Shown one piece after another: positions 26,119-35,001 of a stretch of DNA of 64,000 nucleotides (the first letter of the stretch is position 1; each line of letters begins with the position of its first letter). This DNA is from JAPOPJ01 sp964538885 (GTDB taxonomy: Archaea; Thermoproteota; Nitrososphaeria; Nitrososphaerales; Nitrosopumilaceae), in the NCBI GenBank assembly GCA_964538885.1, contig CAZIHR010000072.1, forward strand, positions 40,591 to 104,590, in the 5' to 3' direction. The position numbers and the translations under genes were made by a program. Under the pieces are notes generated by a model. It saw nothing but the letters and a program-made list of their open reading frames with translations. It was not told where the DNA came from and ran no database searches.

Positions 26119-26878
26119 GGTCTTTTTTGTGGGGTGTGGGCCAGGCGATCCAGATCTGATCACAGTCAAGGCCAAAAAATTGATCCAAAAGGCAGATGTA
26201 ATAGTGTTTTCGGGTTCCCTCATACCTAAACCCGTACTTGAGATGTCCAAGAAAGGCAAGCTGTATGATGCATCAGGCATGATCAGAGAAGAGATATTTG
26301 ACATATTGTATGATAACGCAAAAAAAGACAAGTGTGTGGTAAGACTACACGATGGGGATCCCTCCATCTATGGGGCAATTAGAGAGCAGATAGATAGCTT
26401 GGAAGAGAAGGGAATCATGTCTGTGGTGGTGCCAGGAGTCACAGCATTTCTTGCATCAGCAGCAGCTTTGGGAACACAACTTACGCTTCCAGGTGTAACG
26501 CAGACCATAATTGTCACAAGGGCAGAATCAAGAACTAAGGTTCCCAAGCGCGAGAGCATCTCAGAATTGGCAAAACACAGAGCCACACTAGTCTTCTATC
26601 TCAGTGTGCATCTTTTGACAGATATAGTAAAAGAGACCATAGCCGGCGGATACAACAAGTCAACTCCAGCCGCGGTGGTGTACAGAGCAAGCTGGAAGGA
26701 TCAAAAGATAATCAGGGGAACTTTATCCAACATAAATAAAATGGTAAAGGAACAAAAGATAACTCGTACTGCCGTGATAATAATAGGCGATATAGTCAAC
26801 CCAAAGATCTATGAATATTCTAAGCTGTACGACAAAGAATTCAGTCACGGATTCCGAAAATCCAAGATCAAAAAGTAA
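26111..26878 (+). CDS. cbiF: cobalt-precorrin-4 C11-methyltransferase
   Basis: Methylates C11 of cobalt-precorrin-4. The 255-residue protein has FVGCGPGDPDLITVKA, VIVFSGSLIPKPVLE, the RLHDGDPSIYGAIREQ substrate loop, PGVTAFLASAAALG and TRAESRTKVP, all typical of CbiF/CobM. GTG start inside the end of cbiL gives coupled translation. It ends 11 nt into the convergent racemase-like gene. Confidence 0.92.
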   Translation: MSKVFFVGCGPGDPDLITVKAKKLIQKADVIVFSGSLIPKPVLEMSKKGKLYDASGMIREEIFDILYDNAKKDKCVVRLHDGDPSIYGAIREQIDSLEEKGIMSVVVPGVTAFLASAAALGTQLTLPGVTQTIIVTRAESRTKVPKRESISELAKHRATLVFYLSVHLLTDIVKETIAGGYNKSTPAAVVYRASWKDQKIIRGTLSNINKMVKEQKITRTAVIIIGDIVNPKIYEYSKLYDKEFSHGFRKSKIKK

Positions 26879-27626
26879 GAGATCTCACTTTACGTTTGAC
26901 TCCCAACCGTGCCAAAATTCTCTCAAATTTCTGCACGTCGCCGCTGGCATAGACCCGCAAGCGATTTGGGCCACCCGCACCAATCTTTTTTACTACATGT
27001 GTGGCAATTACATCGGCAGGATCCAGAAAACGTACATCAGAGAACTCCAATCGCAATAAAGGCATCAGAAATGGCAGGTGGGTGCTTGAAAGCGTAGCTG
27101 CATCAATGGAATTTTGGGCGAATTGTCTTCCAAGTAGTTTCTTGATCTTTTTTTTGGATATATCTTTGTCTGTGAGAAATCTGCCAGATTGGACAAGATC
27201 TATTAGTTGTGACGCATCAATCTTGTGTACTGTTACACTTTTAGGTATCCTCTGCCTTGCAATGTACTCATCTAGTCTTCTGCTGTTGACTGTAGATCTT
27301 GTACCAAGTATTGCAATATTCTTTGTTGCCGAGAATTGGGCAGCGGCCTTTATTGGAGGATACACGCCCAATATTTGCCTGTCATGTTTGAGAATTAATG
27401 ATGGGGTGTTTGAGGCCATCACTATAACATCTGGAGAAAACTTTTCTTGTAATAGTTGTATGGTATCTCGTATAATTCTGTATAATTGGGAGCTTGTCTT
27501 TGCCCCATATGGGAAATTGTGCTGATCGGCAAAATAGATAATTTCCGGTCTTGAGATCTTCTGGATCGCCCTGATTACAGACAACGAACCCAGACCAGAG
27601 TCAAAGACTGCCACTTTTGCCATCAA
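26868..27626 (-). CDS. glutamate/aspartate racemase-like protein without catalytic cysteines
   Basis: A 252-residue protein with the Asp/Glu racemase layout of MurI: FDSGLGSLSV at the start (residues 8-17), YFADQHNFPYG (about 31-41). At the two catalytic sites MurI has Cys in CNTxS and CTHxP. Here the first reads ASNTPS and the second SSTHLP, so both cysteines are serines. I read the codons on the minus strand as TCA and AGC. It is therefore unlikely to racemise by the usual two-thiol mechanism. It may be a binding protein, a regulator or a changed enzyme. Archaea of this group lack a murein wall, so no murein role is expected. Confidence 0.75.
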   Translation of the reverse strand: MMAKVAVFDSGLGSLSVIRAIQKISRPEIIYFADQHNFPYGAKTSSQLYRIIRDTIQLLQEKFSPDVIVMASNTPSLILKHDRQILGVYPPIKAAAQFSATKNIAILGTRSTVNSRRLDEYIARQRIPKSVTVHKIDASQLIDLVQSGRFLTDKDISKKKIKKLLGRQFAQNSIDAATLSSTHLPFLMPLLRLEFSDVRFLDPADVIATHVVKKIGAGGPNRLRVYASGDVQKFERILARLGVKRKVRSLTF

Positions 27627-27731
27627 AATTATGCCTGCACGCCTACGAATAATAGTTTGTTAGCTAAATTTAGTCTCAAGTTGATCTAAATATACACCCC
27701 TGATTAAGAGTCAATTTCTAAACTATCAGAC

Positions 27732-28379
27732 ATGTCAAATTTTGACAAGACTTGGTCTCGACAAGATACTCAGAGCGTAACTGGCAAACTGCGTGATGCA
27801 GTAAAGCCACAGGGCGCATTAAAGCCACGAATCCAGACGGCAGTCAACAAGCTGCAGGTTCAGATTTCGAAGATGGATTCCATGCTAGCCAAGCTACGTG
27901 ACAGAGACGCGCAACTCTTTCAGAGAATTGTAACTGCAATGCAGCAACATAATGCCAGCACAAGCAGGGTGCTGTCAAATGAATTGGCTGAAATTCGCAA
28001 AGTTACAAAAATGCTCAGTAATGCAAGAATGTCGTTGGAGCAGGTTCAATTACGATTGACGACAATTCACGATCTTGGAGATGCTATGGTAGCAATAGGA
28101 CCGGCAATGTCCACGATGAAGGGACTAAAGTCATCACTGGGACGATTCATGCCAGAAGCAGACTCGGAGTTGAACTCTATGACACAAACTCTTAATGGGT
28201 TGATGATGGACTCACTTGCAGGTGATTCATTCAACATGGAGTCAGATGTGTCAAACGAAGAGACCGACAAGATCTTACAAGAGGCATCTGCTGTAGCAGA
28301 ACAACAGATTGGAGACAAATTCCCGTCTGTGCCCTCCCCAACCGGACTTTCGTCTCAATCATCCTCTACCTATGAGTAA
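27732..28379 (+). CDS. ESCRT-III/CdvB-type cell division protein
   Basis: A 215-residue Snf7-fold protein. It has a basic N-terminal helix (KLRDAVKPQGALKPRIQTA), long amphipathic helices with heptads (LQVQISKMDSMLAKLRDRD) and a Ser/Pro-rich C-terminal tail. This is the arrangement of CdvB paralogues that polymerise at the division site in Cdv-using archaea. There is no clear winged-helix domain at the C-terminus, so it looks like a CdvB1/B2/B3-type paralogue rather than the main CdvB. CdvA and CdvC are not in the window. Confidence 0.82.
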   Translation: MSNFDKTWSRQDTQSVTGKLRDAVKPQGALKPRIQTAVNKLQVQISKMDSMLAKLRDRDAQLFQRIVTAMQQHNASTSRVLSNELAEIRKVTKMLSNARMSLEQVQLRLTTIHDLGDAMVAIGPAMSTMKGLKSSLGRFMPEADSELNSMTQTLNGLMMDSLAGDSFNMESDVSNEETDKILQEASAVAEQQIGDKFPSVPSPTGLSSQSSSTYE

Positions 28380-28397
28380 GTAGGAGACGGACAGTTC

Positions 28398-28411
28398 ATT
28401 TTTTTGTTTCT
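28398..28411 (+). terminator. T-rich terminator after CdvB-type gene
   Basis: A run of eight T followed by GTTTC, about 20 nt after the stop, in a 34-nt space between convergent genes, fits an archaeal oligo-T terminator. Confidence 0.4.
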
Positions 28412-28413
28412 AA

Positions 28414-29571
28414 CTAGCCCCAGATCTTCTCTTTGAAGGTCCATTTCTTATTGAATACAAAGTTTCCAAATGCTGCTACAAGTACTGCAAGTACGAGTGA
28501 CCAAGTATATGGCATGCTATATTGGTCTACCAAATAGTATACAGTTCCCAACTGGACAAGTGCTCCAATTGAGCTGGACAGTATGAATTTACCATATTGA
28601 CCCATAGTTTTTTTGGGGGCAAAGTCCCTGTCTCCAAACGTCCATGTCTTGTTTAAAAGAAAGTTGGAGGTAATAGATACTGCAATCCCCACAAGATTTG
28701 CATGCAAGTACCACAGATCCGAGATTCCGACAGATAGCATGGAAATTAGATAATTTACTGCAAATCCAGAGGCACCCACTGTATAGAATCTAGCTGCCTT
28801 GGAAAGGAATCTTACCGAGGAGCGCCTATCAGATTTTTCTCCAGCTTTGCCATATTTGTAAAGCTTCCAGACGGACTTGATATAATCAAGAATTGTTGAG
28901 ATGCCTGTCTTGCTTGATCCCAAGGTTCTATTGTCAAATGTATATGGAATCTCTTTTACGTTGATTCCGTTGGTCTTTACCAAAATTTCCAAGAGGAGCT
29001 TGTAGCCTATTGCATCAAAATTGATCTCCTTGAGAATGTTCTTCTTAAATATAAAAAAGCCCGACATTGGGTCATATGGTTTCACCCCAAGCCCCTTTTT
29101 TGCAACAAGTGTCGCCATCTTGCTCATAAGCTTCCTTTTTAGAGACCAGCCACGGATCTTACCTCCTTTGATGTATCTTGATGCAACAACTAGATCGCAC
29201 TGGTATTGCCGCAGGGCCTCGATCAATTTAGGAATTACATGTGGAGGATGTGATAGGTCGCTGTCCATAACTACAATGGTGTCACTTGTAGAATGCTGAA
29301 TGCCGTTAAGTATGGCAGAGCTGAGTCCCCGTTTTGCAGTTCGATGTATTACATTGATGGTGTAATTTGCAATATTTTTGACACTCTTGAGATAATCTTC
29401 GACGATTTTTCCGGTACCGTCAGGAGAGCTGTCATCAATTACTATTGCCTGGGCAATTAGATTTTTTGGTAGGCTCTCCTTGATTGATTTTAGAACGGTC
29501 AGAATGTTCTGCGATTCGTTGTAAGTGGGAATGATAATTGATATCTGAGCATTCTTTGGGGTCATTGCCAT
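28414..29571 (-). CDS. GT2 glycosyltransferase with C-terminal GtrA-like membrane domain
   Basis: A 385-residue fusion. The N-terminal half is a family 2 glycosyltransferase like dolichol-phosphate mannosyltransferase: IIPTYNESQNI, VIDDSSPDGTG, VMDSDLSHPP with the metal-binding DxD. The C-terminal half has four hydrophobic segments of the GtrA type (FLLNKTWTFGD and FVFNKKWTFKEK are repeated family motifs). Such fusions transfer a sugar to a polyprenol phosphate at the membrane. ATG at 29571 is preferred over 29586 because no homology precedes it. Likely part of lipid-linked glycan or N-glycan synthesis. Confidence 0.88.
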   Translation of the reverse strand: MAMTPKNAQISIIIPTYNESQNILTVLKSIKESLPKNLIAQAIVIDDSSPDGTGKIVEDYLKSVKNIANYTINVIHRTAKRGLSSAILNGIQHSTSDTIVVMDSDLSHPPHVIPKLIEALRQYQCDLVVASRYIKGGKIRGWSLKRKLMSKMATLVAKKGLGVKPYDPMSGFFIFKKNILKEINFDAIGYKLLLEILVKTNGINVKEIPYTFDNRTLGSSKTGISTILDYIKSVWKLYKYGKAGEKSDRRSSVRFLSKAARFYTVGASGFAVNYLISMLSVGISDLWYLHANLVGIAVSITSNFLLNKTWTFGDRDFAPKKTMGQYGKFILSSSIGALVQLGTVYYLVDQYSMPYTWSLVLAVLVAAFGNFVFNKKWTFKEKIWG

Positions 29572-29750
29572 TACTCCAAAGATCACATAGTTATTAGTTT
29601 AGCTTCTATGGTGGCCTCGCCTTCTACAGATGATTATAATTATGTGGCAGTTGAACTAAACTGCATTTACGCATGTGATTATATCGCAGTGTATAATAAC
29701 TAAAATTATAGTATGATGGTTTGTCCAATTTATGAAGGCATTATATAGAT

Positions 29751-30872
29751 TCAGTGAATATGAGCCAGTCTTTTACAAATCATGTATGCTGCAGCAAATG
29801 TGGGAACTGTTACGATCTCATCTAAGTATGGCCCAAATTTTTTGCCGCCGAGTCGGAATCGACACGGACAATTTGCCCGTATCTCCACAGTATCATCAGG
29901 AAGAAATGACGCGTCTGTATAAGGATCAAAGCTGCTCAAATCATTGCAGAGTAGTTTGGTTAGTCCGCTTTTGCTGTTCAGGGTACCAGAAAGTCTGAAG
30001 ATTCTGTGCACATCCATAGTTACATTAGGATCAATCCGAATGCCGATCTTCGAAGACACATCATTGATTGTATTTTGAAAAGATTGATAGCCATCTTCTA
30101 GCAGTTTCTTGGATATCTTGGGGCGCGCTGACTTTGATCCAAATACTGCCTTGGCAAATCTTCCCCGCCATCCTTCATCATCAAGTTTTGGAAACAAATT
30201 GCTTGATGGCTTGTGTTTATGCATGCCAAGAGTCTCTGGTATTACGCCTTTGAACATGATGTAATCTACCAGCTCGGCTCTTTCCTTGGAACCGCTCTGC
30301 TGGAACTGTGAGTTGTATACGTAAATATGAAAGCCTTCGTTGCCAGAAAAAAACACATCTATATCTTTTGGATCTACTGCAAGATCCTGTGTCAAGAGTG
30401 CAGAGAGGTTCCCAACTTGTGCTTTTGAGGCGGCAATGCAATCCACACAGGAAAGTGACTTGTATTCTAGTTTTGTAGATCCACATCTAGTGCACTTGTT
30501 TCCACTCATAAAGGCATTGTTGCAATCTCCGCACAAAATTACTGTGTGATCCTTGTGGCAATCAAGTTGCAGGTCTTTTGCGTCAATATCAAAAATGATG
30601 TCGGCGCCTTTCCAATCTTTCTCATTCATGGGCAAATTAGGAAATGAGTAATAAGCATTAGAGCAATAGACATCAGATGGAATATTATTGATCAATAGTA
30701 GATGAAGATCTCTGTCATCTTTAATTGAGATGTGACGGATCATTCCAGAGTTAAATTTCTGGAATCCGAATTCGCGCTCAGTCGTTCTGTCAGGCACACG
30801 AATTAAATCAAAATGATCAAAATAATATCTCTTAAACGTGTCTTCTAAGAATTTAAAGTCGGTCTCCTGCAT
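29751..30872 (-). CDS. priS: DNA primase catalytic (small) subunit
   Basis: The 373-residue catalytic subunit of the archaeal/eukaryotic-type primase, which makes primers for replication. Catalytic aspartates are in IIFDIDAKDL (about residue 95-100); a zinc-binding region (CGDCNNAFMSGNKCTRCG) and the primer-pol motif FSGNEGFHIYVY follow. The gene shares one base with the end of priL, giving an ATG/TAG overlap and a tight operon. Confidence 0.94.
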   Translation of the reverse strand: MQETDFKFLEDTFKRYYFDHFDLIRVPDRTTEREFGFQKFNSGMIRHISIKDDRDLHLLLINNIPSDVYCSNAYYSFPNLPMNEKDWKGADIIFDIDAKDLQLDCHKDHTVILCGDCNNAFMSGNKCTRCGSTKLEYKSLSCVDCIAASKAQVGNLSALLTQDLAVDPKDIDVFFSGNEGFHIYVYNSQFQQSGSKERAELVDYIMFKGVIPETLGMHKHKPSSNLFPKLDDEGWRGRFAKAVFGSKSARPKISKKLLEDGYQSFQNTINDVSSKIGIRIDPNVTMDVHRIFRLSGTLNSKSGLTKLLCNDLSSFDPYTDASFLPDDTVEIRANCPCRFRLGGKKFGPYLDEIVTVPTFAAAYMICKRLAHIH

Positions 30873-31897
30873 TAGGTCCTCTTTGTCCCAAATTGTAATG
30901 GTGTAAAAATATTATCACATTCAGGAGTTGCAAAACAGAGATTCTGTGTCTTGAGTTTCTCGCAGGATGGACAGACATACTGTGTTCCACTTCCTGATGC
31001 ACCAGAGAGATGGTTCAGCTGGTAAAGGGTGATCCGCTCGTTATAATCAGGAGCATTTTTGAATAGTGGTGCAATCTGTTCGATGGACTTGCCTCTTGCC
31101 AATAAGAATGTAGCAAGCATAAATCTACCTGAGTGAGGCAGATTTTCACCCTTTTCGAGTACCTCAATTGCGTGCTTGATGCAGGGCGGATATTTACCTG
31201 TAGTCACAGTTGGAGTGGAGAATTTTTTTGCAATAGATACAAGCTTGTCAACTGGTTCTTCAAAGCCCGGAAGCATATCGGGCATCTTTGTGCTATTAAT
31301 TTTGACACGTATATAGGTGCCCAACTCGGCCCTGATCAGTCTCACTGTTTCATGTGAGCTAAGTAGTACCATGCCATTGACTACATGTCTGTTGACCAAT
31401 TTCCACTCTCGCTCGTAAAAGTTCACCGAATGTTTGAGATAGTCAGATATTGAGATCACAAAAAAATCATCTTGTTTTTTTACGCGTATTGAGAAGAGGT
31501 CATCAATTATTCGTACTGCCAGTTCTTTTTTTGATTCATCGTATATGTTTGCCAAGTCTCGCTCCAAATATTTTTCGGCACGTCGGGCCTCGGCAAGTGC
31601 GAAACGCCTTACGAGTGTCTGCATACCAGACAGCTTTAACAGGACAATTGCCAGCAAGAATGAAAATACCTCTCTTGGAAGTACGGCTGCATTTGAGACT
31701 TTGTCGTTAACTAGATCTGATTTGTATATCTGCCCGTCGGTGGCAACACGAATTCTTTCATATGCCTTTTCAACTAGAACTTTCAGATCTGGATCCGTCC
31801 CAAATTGCTCCAATCTGAATCCTTTATCTTTGAGATATTGACCAGCATCTGCTAGAAACGGATATTTTGCAATCTCGTCCTGACCCAAGGCAAGCAT
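30872..31897 (-). CDS. priL: DNA primase large subunit
   Basis: The 341-residue partner of PriS. It is largely helical and carries the four cysteines of the [4Fe-4S] domain in the C-terminal half: YPPCIKHAIEVL, then CPSCEKLKTQNLCFATPEC. The HSGRFMLATFLL segment after the first Cys is characteristic. It is the first gene of the primase operon and has a TATA-like block (CTTTTTTAAGCC, reverse strand near 31918-31930) about 25 nt upstream of its start. Confidence 0.93.
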   Translation of the reverse strand: MLALGQDEIAKYPFLADAGQYLKDKGFRLEQFGTDPDLKVLVEKAYERIRVATDGQIYKSDLVNDKVSNAAVLPREVFSFLLAIVLLKLSGMQTLVRRFALAEARRAEKYLERDLANIYDESKKELAVRIIDDLFSIRVKKQDDFFVISISDYLKHSVNFYEREWKLVNRHVVNGMVLLSSHETVRLIRAELGTYIRVKINSTKMPDMLPGFEEPVDKLVSIAKKFSTPTVTTGKYPPCIKHAIEVLEKGENLPHSGRFMLATFLLARGKSIEQIAPLFKNAPDYNERITLYQLNHLSGASGSGTQYVCPSCEKLKTQNLCFATPECDNIFTPLQFGTKRT

Positions 31898-32256
31898 GTC
31901 TACTTTAATGTAATATTGGCTTAAAAAAGTATGATTTGCACGGTGTGAATACGTGTGGTCCTTATATCGGTCTGGTGGACTCGTTGAGATGAATCATCTA
32001 CAAATTGATTTGGTGTCGATTCAGCAAGTCAGTAACAACTTTGACGATGTTACTCGAGTATTTGTGCATGGCTCTGCACGTATGGCCACATCTATAACAG
32101 ATATCTTCTTGTAATTGTCAGCTATTTGTGGTGATGATCAAGAATTCTTTTGGGTCGAACTGTCTTAGGTGATCAAATTGTGTGTCGTCTAGAAGATAGG
32201 ATGAATTCACACTCTACAAATGCTGGTTTAAATTATGTGAAAAAAGATTAACGGCA
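31898..32256. other. 359-nt intergenic region between priL and nfo
   Basis: It holds divergent promoters (priL on the minus strand; GTTTAAATTAT at 32226-32236 for nfo, 26 nt before its ATG). A 41-codon frame is listed separately. A short hairpin GTGCA-TGGCTC-TGCAC occurs inside that frame. I see nothing else. Confidence 0.5.
31989..32114 (+). CDS. possible small leaderless gene (41 aa)
   Basis: An ATG frame of 41 codons (MNHLQIDLVSIQ at the start) in a region with no other gene. It is supported by a CTTATATCGG block at 31961-31970, placed about 24 nt upstream as in leaderless archaeal genes, and by GAG before the ATG. No family, hydrophobic segment or motif is recognised. It may be a chance frame. 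Confidence 0.28.
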   Translation: MNHLQIDLVSIQQVSNNFDDVTRVFVHGSARMATSITDIFL

Positions 32257-33096
32257 ATGCAAGTTGGCTGCCATGTATCAATTTCCGGTTCAATAGATAG
32301 GGCAGTAGACAATGCAGTAGATAGAGATTGTTCTGCTTTTCAAATCTTTACAAGAAACCCAAGAGGGTGGCATGCAAAGGATCTAACGGCCAAAGATATT
32401 TCAACATTCAAGGAAAAACTTCAAAACAGCGGCATCAGCAAGATGGCAACATGTGCCCATATGCCATATCTGCCCAATCTAGCTACGCCGAAAAAAGACG
32501 GATTTGAAAAATCCGTCAAGACCATCACAAGCGAGGTAGAACGGTGTGGCAAACTGGGAATCCCATATTTGGTAACTCATCTGGGAAGCCATCTTGGAAC
32601 TGGTGAAGAAGGAGGAATCAACCGTCTGGTTGAAGGACTAGATGCGGCAGGTGAGGTAGAAAATGATGTCATGATTCTGTTGGAAAACACCGCAGGCCAG
32701 AAGAACTCGGTTGGTTCAAAATTCCAACAGCTTGCAGAGATATTTAGGCAAGTGAGGCCCTCAAAGAGATTTGGCATATGTCTGGATACGTGTCATGCGT
32801 TTGTTGCAGGATATGATTTACGAATGAGGGGTGTGGTACAAGATACATTTGCAGAATTTGATAAATATATCGGTATGAAGCATCTAAAAATACTACACCT
32901 AAATGATGCCAAGGGAGACATTGGGTGCAACCTTGATAGGCACTACCACATTGGACTCGGCAATATAGGGGAAGAGGGTCTAGGAGCAGTCATAAAGATT
33001 GCAAACAAGAACAAGATTCCGATCATACTTGAGACACCCATTGATGAGATCAGAGACGATCTAGGAAATATCAAAAAGGCAAAGGAGCTGGCTTGA
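32257..33096 (+). CDS. nfo: endonuclease IV (AP endonuclease)
   Basis: A 279-residue zinc-dependent TIM-barrel AP endonuclease for base excision repair. Family segments seen: GCHVSISGSID at the start, LVTHLGSHLGTGEEGG (about 104-119), ICLDTCHAFVAGYD (about 173-186), LHLNDAKGDIGCNLDRHYHIG (read in parts) and ILETP at the C-terminus, giving the usual His/Asp/Glu metal ligands. Length is typical. A TATA-like block stands 26 nt before the ATG. The gene is closely followed by the glycyl-tRNA synthetase gene. Confidence 0.94.
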   Translation: MQVGCHVSISGSIDRAVDNAVDRDCSAFQIFTRNPRGWHAKDLTAKDISTFKEKLQNSGISKMATCAHMPYLPNLATPKKDGFEKSVKTITSEVERCGKLGIPYLVTHLGSHLGTGEEGGINRLVEGLDAAGEVENDVMILLENTAGQKNSVGSKFQQLAEIFRQVRPSKRFGICLDTCHAFVAGYDLRMRGVVQDTFAEFDKYIGMKHLKILHLNDAKGDIGCNLDRHYHIGLGNIGEEGLGAVIKIANKNKIPIILETPIDEIRDDLGNIKKAKELA

Positions 33097-33113
33097 GGAA
33101 TTGGTGGGGAAGA

Positions 33114-34571
33114 ATGAGATATGAGGATGTGATAAAACTCGCGCTGGAACGTGGATTTTATTTTCCAAGTTGTGAGATATATGGAGACTCTCAAGCTGGC
33201 TTTTGGGAGTATGGGCCAACGGGGGTGGGTCTGAAGAACAAATTCCTTGAGCTGTGGAGAAGAGAGCTTGTGAGGAGGGACGGGATGCTTGAGATAGATG
33301 GTTCTCAGATAATGTCAAAAGCGGTATTTGAGGCATCTGGACACCTGTCAAGCTTTGCAGATCCGATTGTAAAATGTACAAAATGCAATTCTACGTTCAG
33401 GGCAGACAGGCTGATCTCCGAAGTTGCCGGTATTGAGATTCCAGAGAATGCAAATCTTGAAGAGTTTGACTGTACAATAAAACAGAATCAAATAAGATGC
33501 CAAAAGTGTGGGGGGGCATTTGCGGATACCAAAAAGTTCAACATGATGTTCAGGGTGGGAGTAGGCCCAGAAGAAGAGCCTGCATATCTGAGGCCGGAGA
33601 CATGCCAATCAATCTTTGTGGACTTTGCTCGCCTCTACAAGACCATGCGTGGGCGGCTTCCATTAGGAGTTGCACAAGTAGGAAAGAGCTTTAGAAATGA
33701 GATATCTCCAAGACAGAGTCTGCTGAGACTGCGTGAGTTTTATCAGGCGGAGATTGAGGTATTTTGCAATCCCCACAAGCTTGATGAGGTTGAAAGATTT
33801 TCTGAGGTGGCAGACACCGCAATCAGAATACAGATAGATGACAAAGTAGTAAAGATGAGCTGTGCCGAAGCTATAGAATCAGGATGTGTTCCAAACAGAT
33901 TTGTTGCATACTATTTGGGTATGTTAGCTGAATTTTATGAGAAGACGGGAATCAATACAGCAAGAAGTAGATTCAGAAAGCTTGGAGACAAAGAGAAGGC
34001 CTTTTACGCGGAGATTGCGTTTGACTTTGAGGTTGAAACTACCATTGGTTGGCTTGAGCTTGTAGCATGTAACTATAGATCAGATCACGACTTGGCTGGT
34101 CACGCCAATAAAAGTGGGGAAAAGTTGGAGGTGATGGATGGAGAACAAAAGATCCTGCCACATGTATTTGAGATCTCCATGGGAATAGACAGAAGTCTAT
34201 ATACAATACTTGAACATTCCCTAGTGGAGGACAAAGAACATGAAAGGACGGTTCTGTCGTTGAAACCGTATCTGTCACCTGTGCATGTCGGCGTGCTATC
34301 TCTGGTAAAAAAAGATGGATTAAGGGAAAAGACTGATGAAATTTATTTGCAGATCAAAAGAAAGTTTGATGCCTTTTTAGATCACGCAGGAGCCATAGGG
34401 AGAAGATACAGAAGACTAGATGAGATTGGTGCACCATTTGCGTTAACTGTAGATCATCAGACACTAGAAGACCAGACGGTGACACTACGTAAAAGAGATA
34501 CCATGGAGCAGAATAGAATCAAAATTTCAGAGATTGATTTGGTTTTGGCTGAGAATACGGCATTTCCATAG
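33114..34571 (+). CDS. glyS: glycyl-tRNA synthetase (archaeal/eukaryotic dimeric type)
   Basis: Charges tRNA-Gly. The 485-residue class II synthetase begins near the ATG at 33114 with EDVIKLALERGFYFPSCEIYGD. Class II motif 2 is RNEISPRQSLLRLREFYQAEIE (about 190-211, quoted in parts), and GIDRSLY with an FEISMG lead-in forms motif 3. A zinc-like CTKCNSTFRADR...CQKCGG insertion lies between residues 90 and 145. The TTG at 33093 would overlap the nfo stop. The C-terminal anticodon-binding domain ends with LVKKDG and ALTVDHQTLEDQTVTLRKRD-type motifs. Confidence 0.93.
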   Translation: MRYEDVIKLALERGFYFPSCEIYGDSQAGFWEYGPTGVGLKNKFLELWRRELVRRDGMLEIDGSQIMSKAVFEASGHLSSFADPIVKCTKCNSTFRADRLISEVAGIEIPENANLEEFDCTIKQNQIRCQKCGGAFADTKKFNMMFRVGVGPEEEPAYLRPETCQSIFVDFARLYKTMRGRLPLGVAQVGKSFRNEISPRQSLLRLREFYQAEIEVFCNPHKLDEVERFSEVADTAIRIQIDDKVVKMSCAEAIESGCVPNRFVAYYLGMLAEFYEKTGINTARSRFRKLGDKEKAFYAEIAFDFEVETTIGWLELVACNYRSDHDLAGHANKSGEKLEVMDGEQKILPHVFEISMGIDRSLYTILEHSLVEDKEHERTVLSLKPYLSPVHVGVLSLVKKDGLREKTDEIYLQIKRKFDAFLDHAGAIGRRYRRLDEIGAPFALTVDHQTLEDQTVTLRKRDTMEQNRIKISEIDLVLAENTAFP

Positions 34572-34718
34572 ATGCAAAATAATACAAATTAATCATGTGG
34601 TATATTTGGCCACACAGATATCAAAAAAGTATAACTTTGAATAATGATTAAAAGAATACGTTGCGCAAAGACCTACAAACTTATGATTTTTATAGGCATA
34701 TTATTTCTCTGAATCCAG

Positions 34719-34913
34719 ATGACGATCAAATTACGATGTGAGGACTATGGTTTTGAATGTGACTATATTTTAGAGGGCGAAAAAAGTACCAGCCTGCTTG
34801 AGCAGCTTAGGGGACATTTTGGTGAAGAACACGGAATCGAATATGCAGAAGAGACAATAATGCAGATGGTGATTAACCGCGGTCATTCACTAGAATCAAT
34901 TCGAAAACAATAG
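34719..34913 (+). CDS. DUF1059 small protein
   Basis: A 64-residue protein of the DUF1059 type: short, with CEDYGFECDYIL (two cysteines) at the start and a histidine-rich centre (LRGHFGEEHGIEY). The CxxxxxxC...H...H spacing suggests metal binding. Function unknown. TATA-like A/T sequence (TTTTTATAGGCATATTA) about 25-35 nt upstream supports the ATG. Confidence 0.75.
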   Translation: MTIKLRCEDYGFECDYILEGEKSTSLLEQLRGHFGEEHGIEYAEETIMQMVINRGHSLESIRKQ

Positions 34914-35001
34914 GTGATTTTTGTCATCACAGACCAATTTGCAAGCCAGAATTACCTATTTTCATCTGTTTTTATGTGATGAATGCCAATAAATTATAAC
35001 A

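Noticed and set aside
29627..29722. 31-codon plus-strand frame in the GT2-priS gap
   Set aside because: Too short, no promoter in the right place, and contains a simple hairpin only.
32130..32175. Possible C/D box small RNA (GTGATGAT then TGATC)
   Set aside because: A C-like box is present but there is no CTGA box at the right distances and no terminal stem.
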